NCBI RefSeq assembly: GCF_003369915.1
Contig: NW_022881603.1
Coordinates: forward strand, 46,873,723-46,937,722
Length of the DNA: 64,000 nt
Source of the DNA: Drosophila miranda
Taxonomy: Eukaryota; Arthropoda; Insecta; Diptera; Drosophilidae
Reading direction: 5' to 3'
This document shows positions 52,641 through 64,000 of this stretch, piece by piece. Within the stretch, counting starts at the first letter, position 1, and the number at the start of each line of letters is the position of its first letter. The notes below the pieces were generated by a model. That model searched no databases. It saw only the letters and a list, made by a program, of their open reading frames with translations, and had not been told where the DNA came from. The translations under genes were made by a program, and so were the position numbers.

Positions 52641-54375
52641 AGCGAACAAAAAAATTGTCACCTACATTAACATCAACATTATTGGTGCTGTTGCTCATGC
52701 TTCCATTAGCATTGTCACAGTCAATAAATGTGACACAATTCGCAAACAAGCCTGGAATATTTTATGAGAAGCTTGGAACATCAAGAATAGCAACGTCTGA
52801 GTGGACCATGATCGTATACTATGACTTGGACGCATATTGGAAGGATATGAAACTAATGTCTGCTGGAATTTCAGAGGTACGATACATGTGCCCTGAACTA
52901 AAAAATGTTCCGGCATGTAACTCCATAGTTCAACACTTTCAACATGTGTATAACGAGCTAAAAACAGGAAGCATTTTAATGAAAAACTCTCGAAAACGCA
53001 GATCGCCGCTGGATATCATAGGAAATGCAGCAAGCAGTCTTTTTAGTGTTCTCGACGCAAAATACGCAGAGGAGATGACTCAAGTAATTGAGAAAGTGAA
53101 CTCCAAAACCAAACATCAATTGTTGACGCGACAATAAACATAGTCAGAAAAGACAAGGTAACAACTGATAATCGCCTAAAAATTTTGGAACAGCATATGG
53201 CTACTATCAACAGAGAAAGAGGCTCACATCACAGCGATCATCTGACTCAAGCGTTCTTATGACTAATAGCTGAATTAACCCTGCTCACAACAACTCTCCA
53301 ACGAATGCAGTCCGACATATCTGATGTCCTAATCGGTATTCATCAATGGAGAATAAGCCCCACGCTGGTGTCTCCCGAGCAACTAAGAGACCAACTAGAC
53401 CAGATACGGGATCATTTGCCACAAGATCAAATGCTGCCGGTCACAACGAAAGAAGTGATTCAACTATACAGAATCATGCGAGCCGAAGGAACCCCGACTG
53501 CAAAACACGTCATCTTCAAGTTGACGCTACCGCTGGTCTCAGCAGCTCAGCTCGAAGTCTTCAGCATCATCCCAATTCCGATTTGGGAATCAACTGGAGG
53601 CTGGAGCCTATTTGACCTCAGAACCGCCATAGTAACTGTGAACATCCACCGAGACCAGTTCATGGGCACTACCAAAAAGGAATTCCGACGTTGTCTTAAA
53701 GTACACAACGAGGAGTTCATCTGCTTTGACCATCAGACGATCTTCAATATGCACAATCGCTGTGAGTTTCAACTGTTTAACAATAAAACAGAAACACTGT
53801 GTCATGTAACACACACAAAGGCTGACATGGTGTGGCTAAAAACTCAGCATCCAAATAAATGCATCTTCGCAACGCATTCTACAACTAAACTTCAAGCAGT
53901 ATGTAACGGAGTTCCGTCAACCATAACACTGGAAGGAACTGGTCTACTCTCCATGTCCCCTGGTTGCACTGCTCGCAATACTGAAGTAAGCATCAGCACC
54001 TTCAGCACCACAATCAGCGAAGTAAAATCGACCTACACTCGGTTTGGTGACGTGAGCCCACCGGAGACATCACCCTCGACACCAATGTGGCAACTGAAGA
54101 ACCAGACATCAGACTTTCTTCAAGAACTTGATGATCTACGCCAGCAACTATCAGCCATCAATCATCACGAGCTGACACACCATCTCACCACCGTGCAGCA
54201 CCATCAACTCGCTGCCTATGCAGCCCTAGCAATATCAATTCTATTGATCACTGCCTACATTTTCCGGAAGAAGTATCAACTATGGAAACCAAGACCATCA
54301 AATCCCGATCCAGCCATGTCATCACCCCCTATACCCCTTGCACGCCGATTTGCCGACGACTTGAACAATGGTTGA
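52622..54375 (+). pseudogene. env: BEL-A env, copy 2
   Basis: The N-terminal frame (to 53137) has a signal peptide (LLVLLLMLPLALSQS), an ectodomain, and a basic furin-like site with hydrophobic stretch (RKRRSPLDIIGNAASSLF). A small deletion at about 53102 then shifts the frame, and a TGA lies near 53267. The C-terminal frame 53305-54375 (356 codons) is open, with cysteine-containing ectodomain, a coiled stretch (FLQELDDLRQQLSAINHHEL) and a membrane anchor near residues 305-325. The layout matches the F-protein-like envelopes of insect retroelements. Confidence 0.88.
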
Positions 54376-54901
54376 ACACAGTTTCAATGGCCGGGAGAAT
54401 TTTCAGTTGCAGAAATATGCGTAATTAATAGTTTATAATACCCGTCGGCATAACACAGTGACACCGTGACACAGTTTTCTATTTAACATGTAATATAATA
54501 CCTCACGACAACACACTAGCCACTGCAGTGAGTTCTGCTCTCTCTCCGCACTCTCCGCAGAGGGCGAAGACAGCGGTGCAATTGCTGACCATCAGAATGT
54601 CGCAATTGCCCACCAGACACTAAAATTATCCATAATACACAAAACATATATTTTAAAGACTCAGCACTTTTGTACCTTTTGTTACCTATAAATAAGAATT
54701 TTTATCAATAAAATCAGTATCAGAAACAGTACCATAACTGCCTGTCACTCATCTTCCATCGCAATCATCAGAGGCTGTCGCAGTGTCTTCAGACCCTCCC
54801 TTGCGCACCGTAGGATATCCACTCCGCAGTCCAACTGATTCAAGTTCTAGTTGCGACGACCAAATTGTAGACGGTTTATGTACCGTATGCAACCCAGCTT
54901 C

Positions 54902-55867
54902 CTACACACATACACACATTATTTTCAACTTTATTTCCTCGGTAGCTCTTTTGAGAATATTTACCGTTGACTCTACCACCGATGTTTGTTTTTTAATTAA
55001 ATCATCTAGGTTATATTGGTTTTCTAATACATTTTTCATATTTCCTTCCAACGTTTTCCTATCTTCGGCGTCCATTATCCCAAACAATATATGATAAAGT
55101 GAGCCCATAAACTCAAACGGTGCTCGTTTCTTTCTTTTATTATCCTGAGTCATGATAAGTTTATTATTTTCCTCCAGGTCTGCAATTTGTCTTTCCGTAT
55201 TATCTAATACATTATTGCATTGATCTTTAAAAGTATAAAGTTTACCACACACAACTCTCATTTTCCCAATTAATTGCTTCCCCTTTTTTATCATTTGAAT
55301 ACGGGTCCATGTTATAATAAACAATTAAATAACAGGATGAGGCGACTACTTCAACGTCCCCCATCGGATCCAAATATATTGAAGTGGAACTGTTAATTTT
55401 TTCAATTGACCTCTTCGCCCTTCCTCTGGCAGCAAAGCTTGCATTTGATACTTGGCACATAACACAAGCACTAACAATGCTGCCATTAGTCCCAGCTTGG
55501 ACATTTGACGTCTACTACGAGTACTTCTGGTCTCTTTTTGAGTCATTCCTGAGTCTTGCTCTTCTGACTCAATTCCAGCTAATTGACAAATTTTAGTTAA
55601 AGGTCGTTTTATCAACCCGTCTTGATGTTTTGTAGGTACTACTCTGACTCTATCGTCCCTACCTTTATGTATTTCTTCTATTTTTCCCAAGGGCCATCTA
55701 GCTGGGTGACAGGTTTCATCTTTTATTAATACAATCTGTCCTTTTTTAATATTCTGCATTCCTATTTTCCATTTATTTCCTTGTTGCAGTGTGTGCAAAT
55801 AATCTTCTTTCCATTTAATCAACAATTCTCTTTTCATTTTCTGAATTAATCTCCACCTATCTAGATT
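54902..55867 (-). pseudogene. env: BEL-B env and pol C-terminus, copy 2
   Basis: Same content, junctions and frame breaks as 50887-51852, shifted by 4,015 bp. I could find no difference in the encoded segments. Confidence 0.85.
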
Positions 55868-56522
55868 CCCGATTCTTATACCCGATACTCAAAATGAGTA
55901 TTGGGGTATATTAGATTTGTGGTAAAAGTGGATGTGTCTAACGTCTAGAAGGAATCGTTTCCGATCCCATAAAGTATATATATTCTTGATCAGCATCAAT
56001 AGCCGAGTCGATTGAGCCCTGTCTGTCTATCCGTCCGTCCGTCCGTCCGTCTGTCCGTCCCTATCAGTGCCTAGTGCTCAAAGACTATAAGAGCTAGAGC
56101 AACGCCACACCCCCTTCCGCCCCCGCAAAGGACGAAAATCTGGGGCATCCAAAAATCTCTGAAACTATTAAGGCTAGAGCAACCAAATTTTTATCCGCAC
56201 TCCTGTTAGATTTCACTATAAAACGTATATCTCAAAATTTCGCTAAACCCCTTTCCGCCCCCACAAAGGACGAAAATCTGTTTCATCCACAATATTGCAG
56301 ATTCGAGAAAACTAAAAACGCACAATCATAGAGAATGACCATATCTATCCGGTTGCTAAATCTGGATCCAATAATAAAATGACCTGGTGTTAATACGTCC
56401 AGATCGTCAATATCGTTTGTAGCTGTAATCAAAGGGCGTGAATTTAGTACCGCTTCAATTTGATATAATAGAGTTGCCATTTTCTCATAGGTTAAATTAT
56501 TGTCCCCAATTACACTTTTTAA
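55868..56522 (-). mobile_element. DINE-like element and BEL-B integrase fragment, copy 2
   Basis: Same as 51853-52507: truncated DINE-like copy, then the integrase fragment with AVLNSRPLITATN. Confidence 0.8.
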
Positions 56523-56636
56523 GTGACGTTAAAACAGCATCTGGTGTATACAAGCGCCCGATCGCTCGTCTAGCGCCGCTATTTCCAGAAGATGTGGCAA
56601 TCAAACGTTCCCACAACGTGATCATTGACACCACGG

Positions 56637-58390
56637 AGATTGATGGGCCACACACAGCGAACAAAAAAATTGTCACCTACATTAACATCAACATTATTGG
56701 TGCTGTTGCTCATGCTTCCATTAGCATTGTCACAGTCAATAAATGTGACACAATTCGCAAACAAGCCTGGAATATTTTATGAGAAGCTTGGAACATCAAG
56801 AATAGCAACGTCTGAGTGGACCATGATCGTATACTATGACTTGGACGCATATTGGAAGGATATGAAACTAATGTCTGCTGGAATTTCAGAGGTACGATAC
56901 ATGTGCCCTGAACTAAAAAATGTTCCGGCATGTAACTCCATAGTTCAACACTTTCAACATGTGTATAACGAGCTAAAAACAGGAAGCATTTTAATGAAAA
57001 ACTCTCGAAAACGCAGATCGCCGCTGGATATCATAGGAAATGCAGCAAGCAGTCTTTTTAGTGTTCTCGACGCAAAATACGCAGAGGAGATGACTCAAGT
57101 AATTGAGAAAGTGAACTCCAAAACCAAACATCAATTGTTGACGCGACAATAAACATAGTCAGAAAAGACAAGGTAACAACTGATAATCGCCTAAAAATTT
57201 TGGAACAGCATATGGCTACTATCAACAGAGAAAGAGGCTCACATCACAGCGATCATCTGACTCAAGCGTTCTTATGACTAATAGCTGAATTAACCCTGCT
57301 CACAACAACTCTCCAACGAATGCAGTCCGACATATCTGATGTCCTAATCGGTATTCATCAATGGAGAATAAGCCCCACGCTGGTGTCTCCCGAGCAACTA
57401 AGAGACCAACTAGACCAGATACGGGATCATTTGCCACAAGATCAAATGCTGCCGGTCACAACGAAAGAAGTGATTCAACTATACAGAATCATGCGAGCCG
57501 AAGGAACCCCGACTGCAAAACACGTCATCTTCAAGTTGACGCTACCGCTGGTCTCAGCAGCTCAGCTCGAAGTCTTCAGCATCATCCCAATTCCGATTTG
57601 GGAATCAACTGGAGGCTGGAGCCTATTTGACCTCAGAACCGCCATAGTAACTGTGAACATCCACCGAGACCAGTTCATGGGCACTACCAAAAAGGAATTC
57701 CGACGTTGTCTTAAAGTACACAACGAGGAGTTCATCTGCTTTGACCATCAGACGATCTTCAATATGCACAATCGCTGTGAGTTTCAACTGTTTAACAATA
57801 AAACAGAAACACTGTGTCATGTAACACACACAAAGGCTGACATGGTGTGGCTAAAAACTCAGCATCCAAATAAATGCATCTTCGCAACGCATTCTACAAC
57901 TAAACTTCAAGCAGTATGTAACGGAGTTCCGTCAACCATAACACTGGAAGGAACTGGTCTACTCTCCATGTCCCCTGGTTGCACTGCTCGCAATACTGAA
58001 GTAAGCATCAGCACCTTCAGCACCACAATCAGCGAAGTAAAATCGACCTACACTCGGTTTGGTGACGTGAGCCCACCGGAGACATCACCCTCGACACCAA
58101 TGTGGCAACTGAAGAACCAGACATCAGACTTTCTTCAAGAACTTGATGATCTACGCCAGCAACTATCAGCCATCAATCATCACGAGCTGACACACCATCT
58201 CACCACCGTGCAGCACCATCAACTCGCTGCCTATGCAGCCCTAGCAATATCAATTCTATTGATCACTGCCTACATTTTCCGGAAGAAGTATCAACTATGG
58301 AAACCAAGACCATCAAATCCCGATCCAGCCATGTCATCACCCCCTATACCCCTTGCACGCCGATTTGACGACGACTTGAACAATGGTTGA
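56637..58390 (+). pseudogene. env: BEL-A env, copy 3
   Basis: Same as copy 2 with the same frameshift and stop. The only difference seen in the product is an alanine-to-aspartate change near the C-terminal end (RRFADD becomes RRFDDD). Confidence 0.88.
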
Positions 58391-58719
58391 ACACAGTTTC
58401 AATGGCCGGGAGAATTTTCAGTTGCAGAAATATGCGTAATTAATAGTTTATAATACCCGTCGGCATAACACAGTGACACCGTGACACAGTTTTCTATTTA
58501 ACATGTAATATAATACCTCACGACAACACACTAGCCACTGCAGTGAGTTCTGCTGACAATGCACTCTCTCCGCAGAGGGCGAAGACAGCGGTGCAATTGC
58601 TGACCATCAAAATGTCGCAATTGCCCACCAGACACGAAAATTATCCATAATACACAAAACATATATTTTACAGACTCAGCACTTTTGTACCTTTTGTTAC
58701 CTATAAATAAGAATTTTTA

Positions 58720-59828
58720 TACCCGATACTCAAAATGAGTATTGGGGTATATTAGATTTGTGGTAAAAGTGGATGTGTGTAACGTCCAGAAGGAATCGTT
58801 TCCGACCCCATAAAGTATATATATTCTTGATCAGCATCAATAGCCGAGTCGATTGAGCCCTGTCTGTCTGTCCGTCTGTCCGTCCGTCCGTCCGTCCGTC
58901 CGTCCGTCCGTCCGTCCGTCCGTCCGTCCGTCCCCTTCAGCGCCTAGTGCTCAAAGACTATAAGAGCTAGAGCAACGATGTTTTGGATCCAGACTTCTGT
59001 GATATGTCACTGCTACAAAAATATTTCAAAACTTCGCCCCGCCTACTTCCGCCCCCACAAAGGACGAAAATCTGTGGCATCCCCATTTTTAAAGATACGA
59101 AAAAACCAAAAAATCAGAATCGGTGAGGATGACCATACCTTCTACAGTGCAAAATCTGAACCAGATCGTATAATGATTATAGCCAGAATCAAGAAAACAA
59201 TTTCATTCTATCTCGCTCTGTCTCTCTCTAACACACAGGTTTCATGGTCGGTTTTGTCAATTGCAAAATATGAGTTCAAGGATCTCAGAACCTATAAGAG
59301 CCAGAGCAACCAAATTTGGTATCCACACTCCTGTGATATCGGACCTTGACCGTTTCGTGTCCAAATTTCGCCACACCCCCTTCCGCCCCGCAAAGGACGA
59401 AAATCTGGGGTATCCACAAATCTCAGAGACTATTAAGGCTAGAGTAACCAAATTTGGTATCCGCACTTCTGTTAGTATTCGCCCCACCCCCTTCCGCCCC
59501 CACAAAGGACGAAAATCTGTTGCATCCACAATATTGCAGATTCGAGAAAACTAAAAGCGCAGAATCATAGATAATGACCATATCTATCAGATCGCTGAAT
59601 CTGGATTAGATCGGATCATTTTTGTAGCCAAAAGCAAGAAATCAATTTTCAGTGGCTACGCAGCGCCCGACGTCACGCTCAGACTGATTTTCTGTCTCTC
59701 TCGCACGCACTCTTTGTCGTGTGGTTCAATATTAGCGGCGTCTGCCGCAGGAGAGCCATACTGACTTAGTATCGGGTATAACTGTAGAGTTGCGGTGTCC
59801 GCAGCAACTCACAACGTTCCACCTCGTT
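58720..59828 (-). mobile_element. DINE-1/mini-me-like element, full length, in BEL-A LTR of unit 3
   Basis: Interrupts AATTTTTAT/ATCAATAAAATC, which is uninterrupted at 50688 and 54703. It runs from ACCCGATACTCAAAATGAG to AACGTTCCACCTCGTT. AT stands on both sides of the break, so the exact ends are ambiguous. It carries an expanded (GTCC)n tract at 58861-58934. Confidence 0.88.
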
Positions 59829-60034
59829 ATCAATAAAATCAGTATCAGAAACAGTACCATAACTGCCTGTCACTCATCTTCCATCGCAATCATCAGAGGC
59901 TGTCGCAGTGTCTTCAGACCCTCCCTTGCACACCGTAGGATACCCACTCCGCAGTCCAACTGATTCAAGTTCTAGTTGCGACGACCAAATTGTAGACGGT
60001 TTATGTACCGTATGCAACCCAGCTTCCTACACAC
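59829..60034 (+). repeat. BEL-A LTR-like region, rest of unit 3
   Basis: Continues the LTR-like DNA after the DINE insertion, up to the BEL-B env junction, with a 13 bp deletion at the junction compared with units 1 and 2. Confidence 0.75.
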
Positions 60035-60826
60035 ATGATTTTCAACTTTATTTCCTCGGTAGCTCTTTTGAGAATATTTACCGTTGACTCTACCACCGAT
60101 GTTTGTTTTTTAATTAAATCATCTAGGTTATGTTGGTTTTCTAATAAATTTTTCATATTTCCTTCCAACGTTTTCCTATCTTCGGCGTCCATTATCCCAA
60201 ACAATATATGATAAAGTGAGCCCATAAACTCAAATGGTGCTCGTTTCTTTCTTTTATTATCCTGAGGCATGAAAAGTTTATTATTTTCCTCCAGGTCTGC
60301 AATTTGTCTTTCCGTATTATCTAATACATTATTGCATTGATCTTTAAAAGTATAAAGTTTACCACACACAACTCTCATTTTCCCAATTAATTGTTTCCCC
60401 TTTTTTATCATTTGAAAATAACAATGCTGCCATTAGTCCCAGCTTGGACATTTGACGTCTACTACGAGTACTTCTGGTCTCTTTTTGAGTCATTCCTGAG
60501 TTTTGCTCTTCTGACTCAATTCCAGCTAATTGACAAATTTTAGTTAAAGGTCGTTTTATCAACCCGTCTTGATGTTTTGTAGGTACTACTCTGACTCTAT
60601 CGTCCCTACCCTTATGTATTTCTTCTATTTTTCCCAAGGGCCATCTAGCTGGGTGACAGGTTTCATCTTTTATTAATACAATCTGTCCTTTTTTAATATT
60701 CTGCATTCCTATTTTCCATTTATTTCCTTGTTGCAGTGTGTGCAAATAATCTTCTTTCCATTTAATCAACAATTCTCTTTCCATTTTCTGAATTAATCTC
60801 CACCTATCTAGATTCCCAATTTTTAT
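60035..60826 (-). pseudogene. env: BEL-B env and pol C-terminus, copy 3
   Basis: As copy 1, but a deletion at about 60416 removes part of the env N-terminus and joins the env signal region (LGLMAALLF) directly to the coiled part. NKRKKR and the following hydrophobic stretch are retained. The pol end IKWKEDYLHTLQQGNKWKIG is intact. Confidence 0.85.
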
Positions 60827-61829
60827 ACCCGATACTCAAAATGAGTATTGGGGTATATTAGATTTGTGGTAAAAGTGGATGTGTCTAACGTCCAGAAGAT
60901 ATCGTTTCCGATCCCATAAAGTATATATATTCTTGATCAGCATCAATAGCCGAGTCGATTGAGCCCTGTCTGTCTATCCGCCTGTCCGTCCCTATCAGCG
61001 CCAAGTGCTCAAAGACTATAAGAGCTAGAGCAACGACATTTTATATCCGGACTTCTGTGATATGTCACTGTTACAAGAATATTTCAAAACTTTGCCCCGC
61101 CTACTTCCACCCCAACAAAGAACGAAAATCTGTGGCATCCACAATGTCAAAAATACAAGATATAGTCGTAGAAGTTGACTATATCTTCTAGAGTGCAAAA
61201 TTTCATTCTTTCTCGCTCTGTCTCTCTTTAACACACAGGTTTCATGGTCGGTTTTGCCAGTTGCAAAATGTGAGTTCAAGGATCTCAGAAGCTATAAGAG
61301 CCAGAGCAACCAAATTTGGTATTTACACTCCTGTGATATCGGATCTTGACCGTTTGGTCTCAAAATTTCGCACACCACCTTCCGCCCCCGTAAAGGGCGA
61401 AAATCTGGGGCATCCACAAATTTCAGAGACTATTAAGGCTATAGCAACTAAATTTGGTATCCGCACTACTGTTAGATCTAACTATAAAACGTATATCTCA
61501 AAATTTCGCCCCACCCCCTTCCGCCCACACAAAGGACGAAAATCTGTTGCATCCACAATATTGCAGATTCGAGAAAACTAAAAACGCACAATCATAGAGA
61601 ATGACCATATCTATCCGGTTGCTAAATCTGGATCAGCTCGGATCATTTTTATAGCCAAAAGGAACAAATAAATTTGGAACAAACAAATTTCTGTTTCTCT
61701 TGCACGCACTCTTTGTCGTGTCGTTTAATATTAGCGGCGTCTGCCGGAGGAAAGCCATACTGACTAACTATCGGGTATAAATGTAGAGTTGCGGTCTCCG
61801 CAGCAACTCCCAACGTTCCTCCTCGTTTC
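60827..61829 (-). mobile_element. DINE-like element in BEL-B, unit 3 (full ends)
   Basis: Inserted between ENW- and SEE-coding parts of BEL-B pol, with both family termini (TACCCGATACTCAAAATG and CAACGTTCCTCCTCGTT). It represents the undeleted form of the insertions at 51853 and 55868. Confidence 0.82.
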
Positions 61830-62934
61830 CTCTGAAATTGTCTCAATCGGGGAAAATATTGGCCTTCCAATAATGAAATGACCTGGTGTTAATACGTCCA
61901 GATCGTCAATATCATATGTAGCTGTAATCAAAGGGCGTGAATTTAATACCGCTTCAATTTGACATAATAGAGTTGCCATTTCCTCATAGGTTAAATTATT
62001 GTCCCCAATTACACTTTTTAAGTGATATTTCACTGATTTTACCCCAGCTTCCCAAATACCTCCGAAGTGAGGTCCCTGCCGGGGGAATAAAATGCCACTC
62101 GATCTGTTCTCTTTCTAATATTGGAACCACTTTAATGTTGTCTTTGAGGACTCTTTGGTATTCCTTGTCTAATTTGCTCGAAGCTCCCACAAAGTTGGTT
62201 GCATCATCGGACAAAATGTTTGCACATTTTCCTCTTCTTGAGAAAAATCTTCTAAGTGCAGCTAGAAATGTATCTGAAGTAAGATCGTTGACTACTTTCA
62301 AATGAATATCCTTTGTCGCCATGCATACGAATACGGCAATATATCCCTTATAGAATTTCTGCCGCCGCTTTTTTAGAGCATCGGATATGGTACGGCCTGG
62401 CGAAGTCTACCCCTGTATTTGTAAACGGGTGCGACATTGTAGCTCTGTATTTCGGCAGATTTCGATACCTAGCACAGGTGACACACTCTTTAAGTTTTTT
62501 CTTTAAGCAATTTCTTAGCACAAATATCCAAAATTTTCGCTGGATATAGTTTCGCATCATATTAATTCCACCGTGCAATGTTTCTTTATGTGCATTCTTG
62601 ATAATTAAAGACGTCAAGTGACACTTATCTCAAAATCTAAGGATGCTTAACCTCAAATTCCGCGTTGGATTTTTGCAATCTACCTCCAACTCGTAACAAT
62701 CCATCTTTATCTAAGAACGGATTTAAGCTTAATTCTTTATTTTTTGTTTCTATTTCCTATTTATTAATTAGTCTAGCTGTTTAGGAACTGAATTGGAAAG
62801 CTTGTTGTTGTTTTACTATTTATACTTTGGCACTCTAAATCTCCTTCACTGTCAAAAATGGAAGAAATTCTTTCTTTTTGGTTTTGATTTGAATAAACCT
62901 CAATTCATATGCAATGACTCTTTCTTGCTTATTA
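61830..62934 (-). pseudogene. BEL-B integrase, unit 3
   Basis: Order on the minus strand: NPFLDKDGLLRVGGRLQKS (about 62720-62660), then HKETLHGGINMMRNYIQRKF and CVTCARYRNLPK (zinc-binding HHCC), GVDFARPY, KDIHLKVVNDLTSDTFLAAL, RRGKCANILSDDATNFVGAS, AVLNSRPLITATY and TPGHFIIGRP. There are stops and frameshifts near 62340 and 62040. Unlike units 1 and 2 it continues past the unit junction at 62021, so this is the native BEL-B flank. Confidence 0.9.
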
Positions 62935-63597
62935 GATTTGTGGTAAAAGTGTGTAACGTCCAGAAGGAATCGTTTCCGACCCCATAAAGTATATATATTC
63001 TTGATCAGCATCAATAGCCGAGTCGATTGAGCCCTGTCTGTCTGTCCGTCCGTCCGTCTGTCCGTCCCTATCAGTGCCTAGTGCTCAAAGACTATAAGAG
63101 CTAGAGCAACGCCACACCCCCTTCCGCCGCCGCAAAGGACGAAAATCTGGGGCATCCAAAAAGCTCAGAAACTATTAAGGCTAGAGCAACCAAATTTGGT
63201 ATCCGCAATCCTGTTAGATATCACTATAAAACGTATATATCCGAATTTCGCCCCACCCCTTTCCGACTCCACAAAGGACGAAAATCTGTTGCATCCACAA
63301 TATTGCAGATTCGAGAAAACTAAAAACGCACAATCATAGAGAATGACCGTATCTATCAGATTACAGAATCTGGATCAAATCAGATCATTTTTATAGCCAA
63401 TAAGAACAAATTAAGTTGTAGTCGCTACGCACCGCCCGACGTCACGCTCAGACTGATTTTCTGTCTCTCTCGCACGCACTCTTTATCGTGTCGTTCAATA
63501 TTAGCGGCGTCTACCGGAGGAGAGCCATACTGACTAAGTATCGGGTATAAATGTAGAGTTGCGGTCTCCGCAGCAACTCACAACGTTCGCCCTCGTT
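62935..63597 (-). mobile_element. DINE-like element near the right end
   Basis: Starts inside the family's right end (TTAGATTTGTGGTAAAAGTG), with the GTCCGTCTG microsatellite, GATTTTCGTCC blocks inverted, and the AACGTTCGCCCTCGTTT terminus. Confidence 0.8.
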
Positions 63598-63649
63598 TGC
63601 TATTAAAATTTTTGTGCCAACAACTAATTTTTCTTCTTGTTTTTTCTTT
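63598..63649. other. T-rich spacer
   Basis: A 52 bp T-rich stretch between the DINE terminus and the LOA fragment. Nothing recognised. Confidence 0.4.
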
Positions 63650-64000
63650 TCCCGAAAGAGGGGGCCTCGTGCGAGGAAGACAACCCGGCATCGGATGCGG
63701 CGTCCATGATGTCGGACGACATCTTGGACGACTACACGTTCGACGAGAGCGACCTAGCCAGAGGTCTCAGCCACATCGTTGTCGGGGAGGAGCCGGAGTC
63801 CCCTGACAGCGATCTAGAAGCAACAATGGTGGAGGCGAGCCTCAGTAATGTCGTTGACGCTCCTGCAGATAAACCTCCACCATTGTAAGGCAGCATGCGC
63901 TGCTCTACTGCTCCACCTGGCCAAGGGTGGAGCCGACATAGTCCTCATTCAGGAGCCCTGGATCCTCGGAAACAGGGTATCCGGTCTGAGGACTTCTGCC
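63650..64000 (+). pseudogene. LOA LINE copy e: ORF1 end and ORF2 start
   Basis: Matches 34431-34779 of copy a over about 349 bp with no difference found by eye: ORF1 residues from EGASCEEDNPASDAAS to PADKPPPL, the 41 nt overlap and the first codons of ORF2. The match begins abruptly at CCCGAAAGAG and may break at the last two bases of the window. No open protein of its own. Confidence 0.93.

Larger units (their letters stand above)
52508..56522. repeat. 4,015 bp tandem unit 2 of BEL-A/BEL-B block
   Basis: The sequence from 52508 recurs from 56523 at a constant offset of 4,015 bp through at least 58540 with very few differences. The part from 50361 to 52507 is also repeated at +4,015. The unit holds BEL-A pol end, env and LTR (plus) and BEL-B env and pol (minus). 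Confidence 0.95.

Noticed and set aside
52423-52767. 114-codon frame as a novel fusion protein (also at 56438)
   Set aside because: It joins antisense BEL-B integrase DNA to BEL-A pol end across a duplication junction; only the second part is sense.

Overview
The window is animal, almost certainly Drosophila, DNA from gene-poor heterochromatin. The only clearly functional host gene is RpL38 (ribosomal protein eL38, 13017-13229). Its 70-residue product matches, as far as I remember it, the D. melanogaster protein. From memory, that gene lies in the pericentromeric heterochromatin of chromosome 2R (Muller element C), which would fit this setting. DINE-1/INE-1 (mini-me, SGM/ISY-like) Helitron-type repeats, copia and 17.6-like LTR elements, LOA-clade LINEs and env-bearing BEL/Pao elements also point to Drosophila. 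The obscura group is possible but not proven.

Layout. (1) 1-11956: three near-identical copies of a ~4.2 kb tandem unit, separated by DINE-like sequence. The unit carries small coding-looking remnants I cannot assign, and the third copy ends in what looks like one end of an undescribed terminal-inverted-repeat transposon. (2) 12274-13360: the RpL38 locus. (3) 13500-18656: nested Tc1/mariner and LINE remnants. They include a 1,020 bp Tc1 deletion derivative with ~220 bp inverted repeats and TA target duplications. (4) 18684-23760: a copia element on the minus strand with both LTRs, a 5 bp target duplication, and a 554 bp hAT-type MITE in its gag. (5) 23766-28107: DINE-like copies interrupted by a copia fragment and a second LINE. 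(6) 28241-32840: 17.6-like 3' LTR and env, a 5'-truncated LOA LINE with a TTAGG-type tail, and a BEL fragment, all on the minus strand. (7) 32841-39515: a long LOA LINE (plus strand) and an inverted LOA fragment. (8) 39480-41603 and 46469-50880: BEL/Pao pieces. One BEL/Pao element (BEL-A) is split at 41603 by a LOA LINE (41604-46468) with a 12 bp target duplication. (9) 48740-62930: two BEL/Pao families with env genes facing each other (BEL-A plus, BEL-B minus), amplified with a 4,015 bp tandem period and broken by DINE-like insertions. (10) 63650-64000: a LOA ORF1/ORF2 fragment nearly identical to 34431-34779.

How it fits together. Apart from RpL38 the region is a stack of mobile elements. 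Target-site duplications and interrupted reading frames give a partial insertion order: MITE into copia, copia into a DINE copy, Tc1 into a LINE, LINE-2 into both another LINE and a DINE copy, LOA into BEL-A, and DINE into an already amplified BEL unit. Nearly every element ORF has a stop, frameshift or deletion, so these are described as relics. Family names rest on motifs read by eye; no database search was possible.
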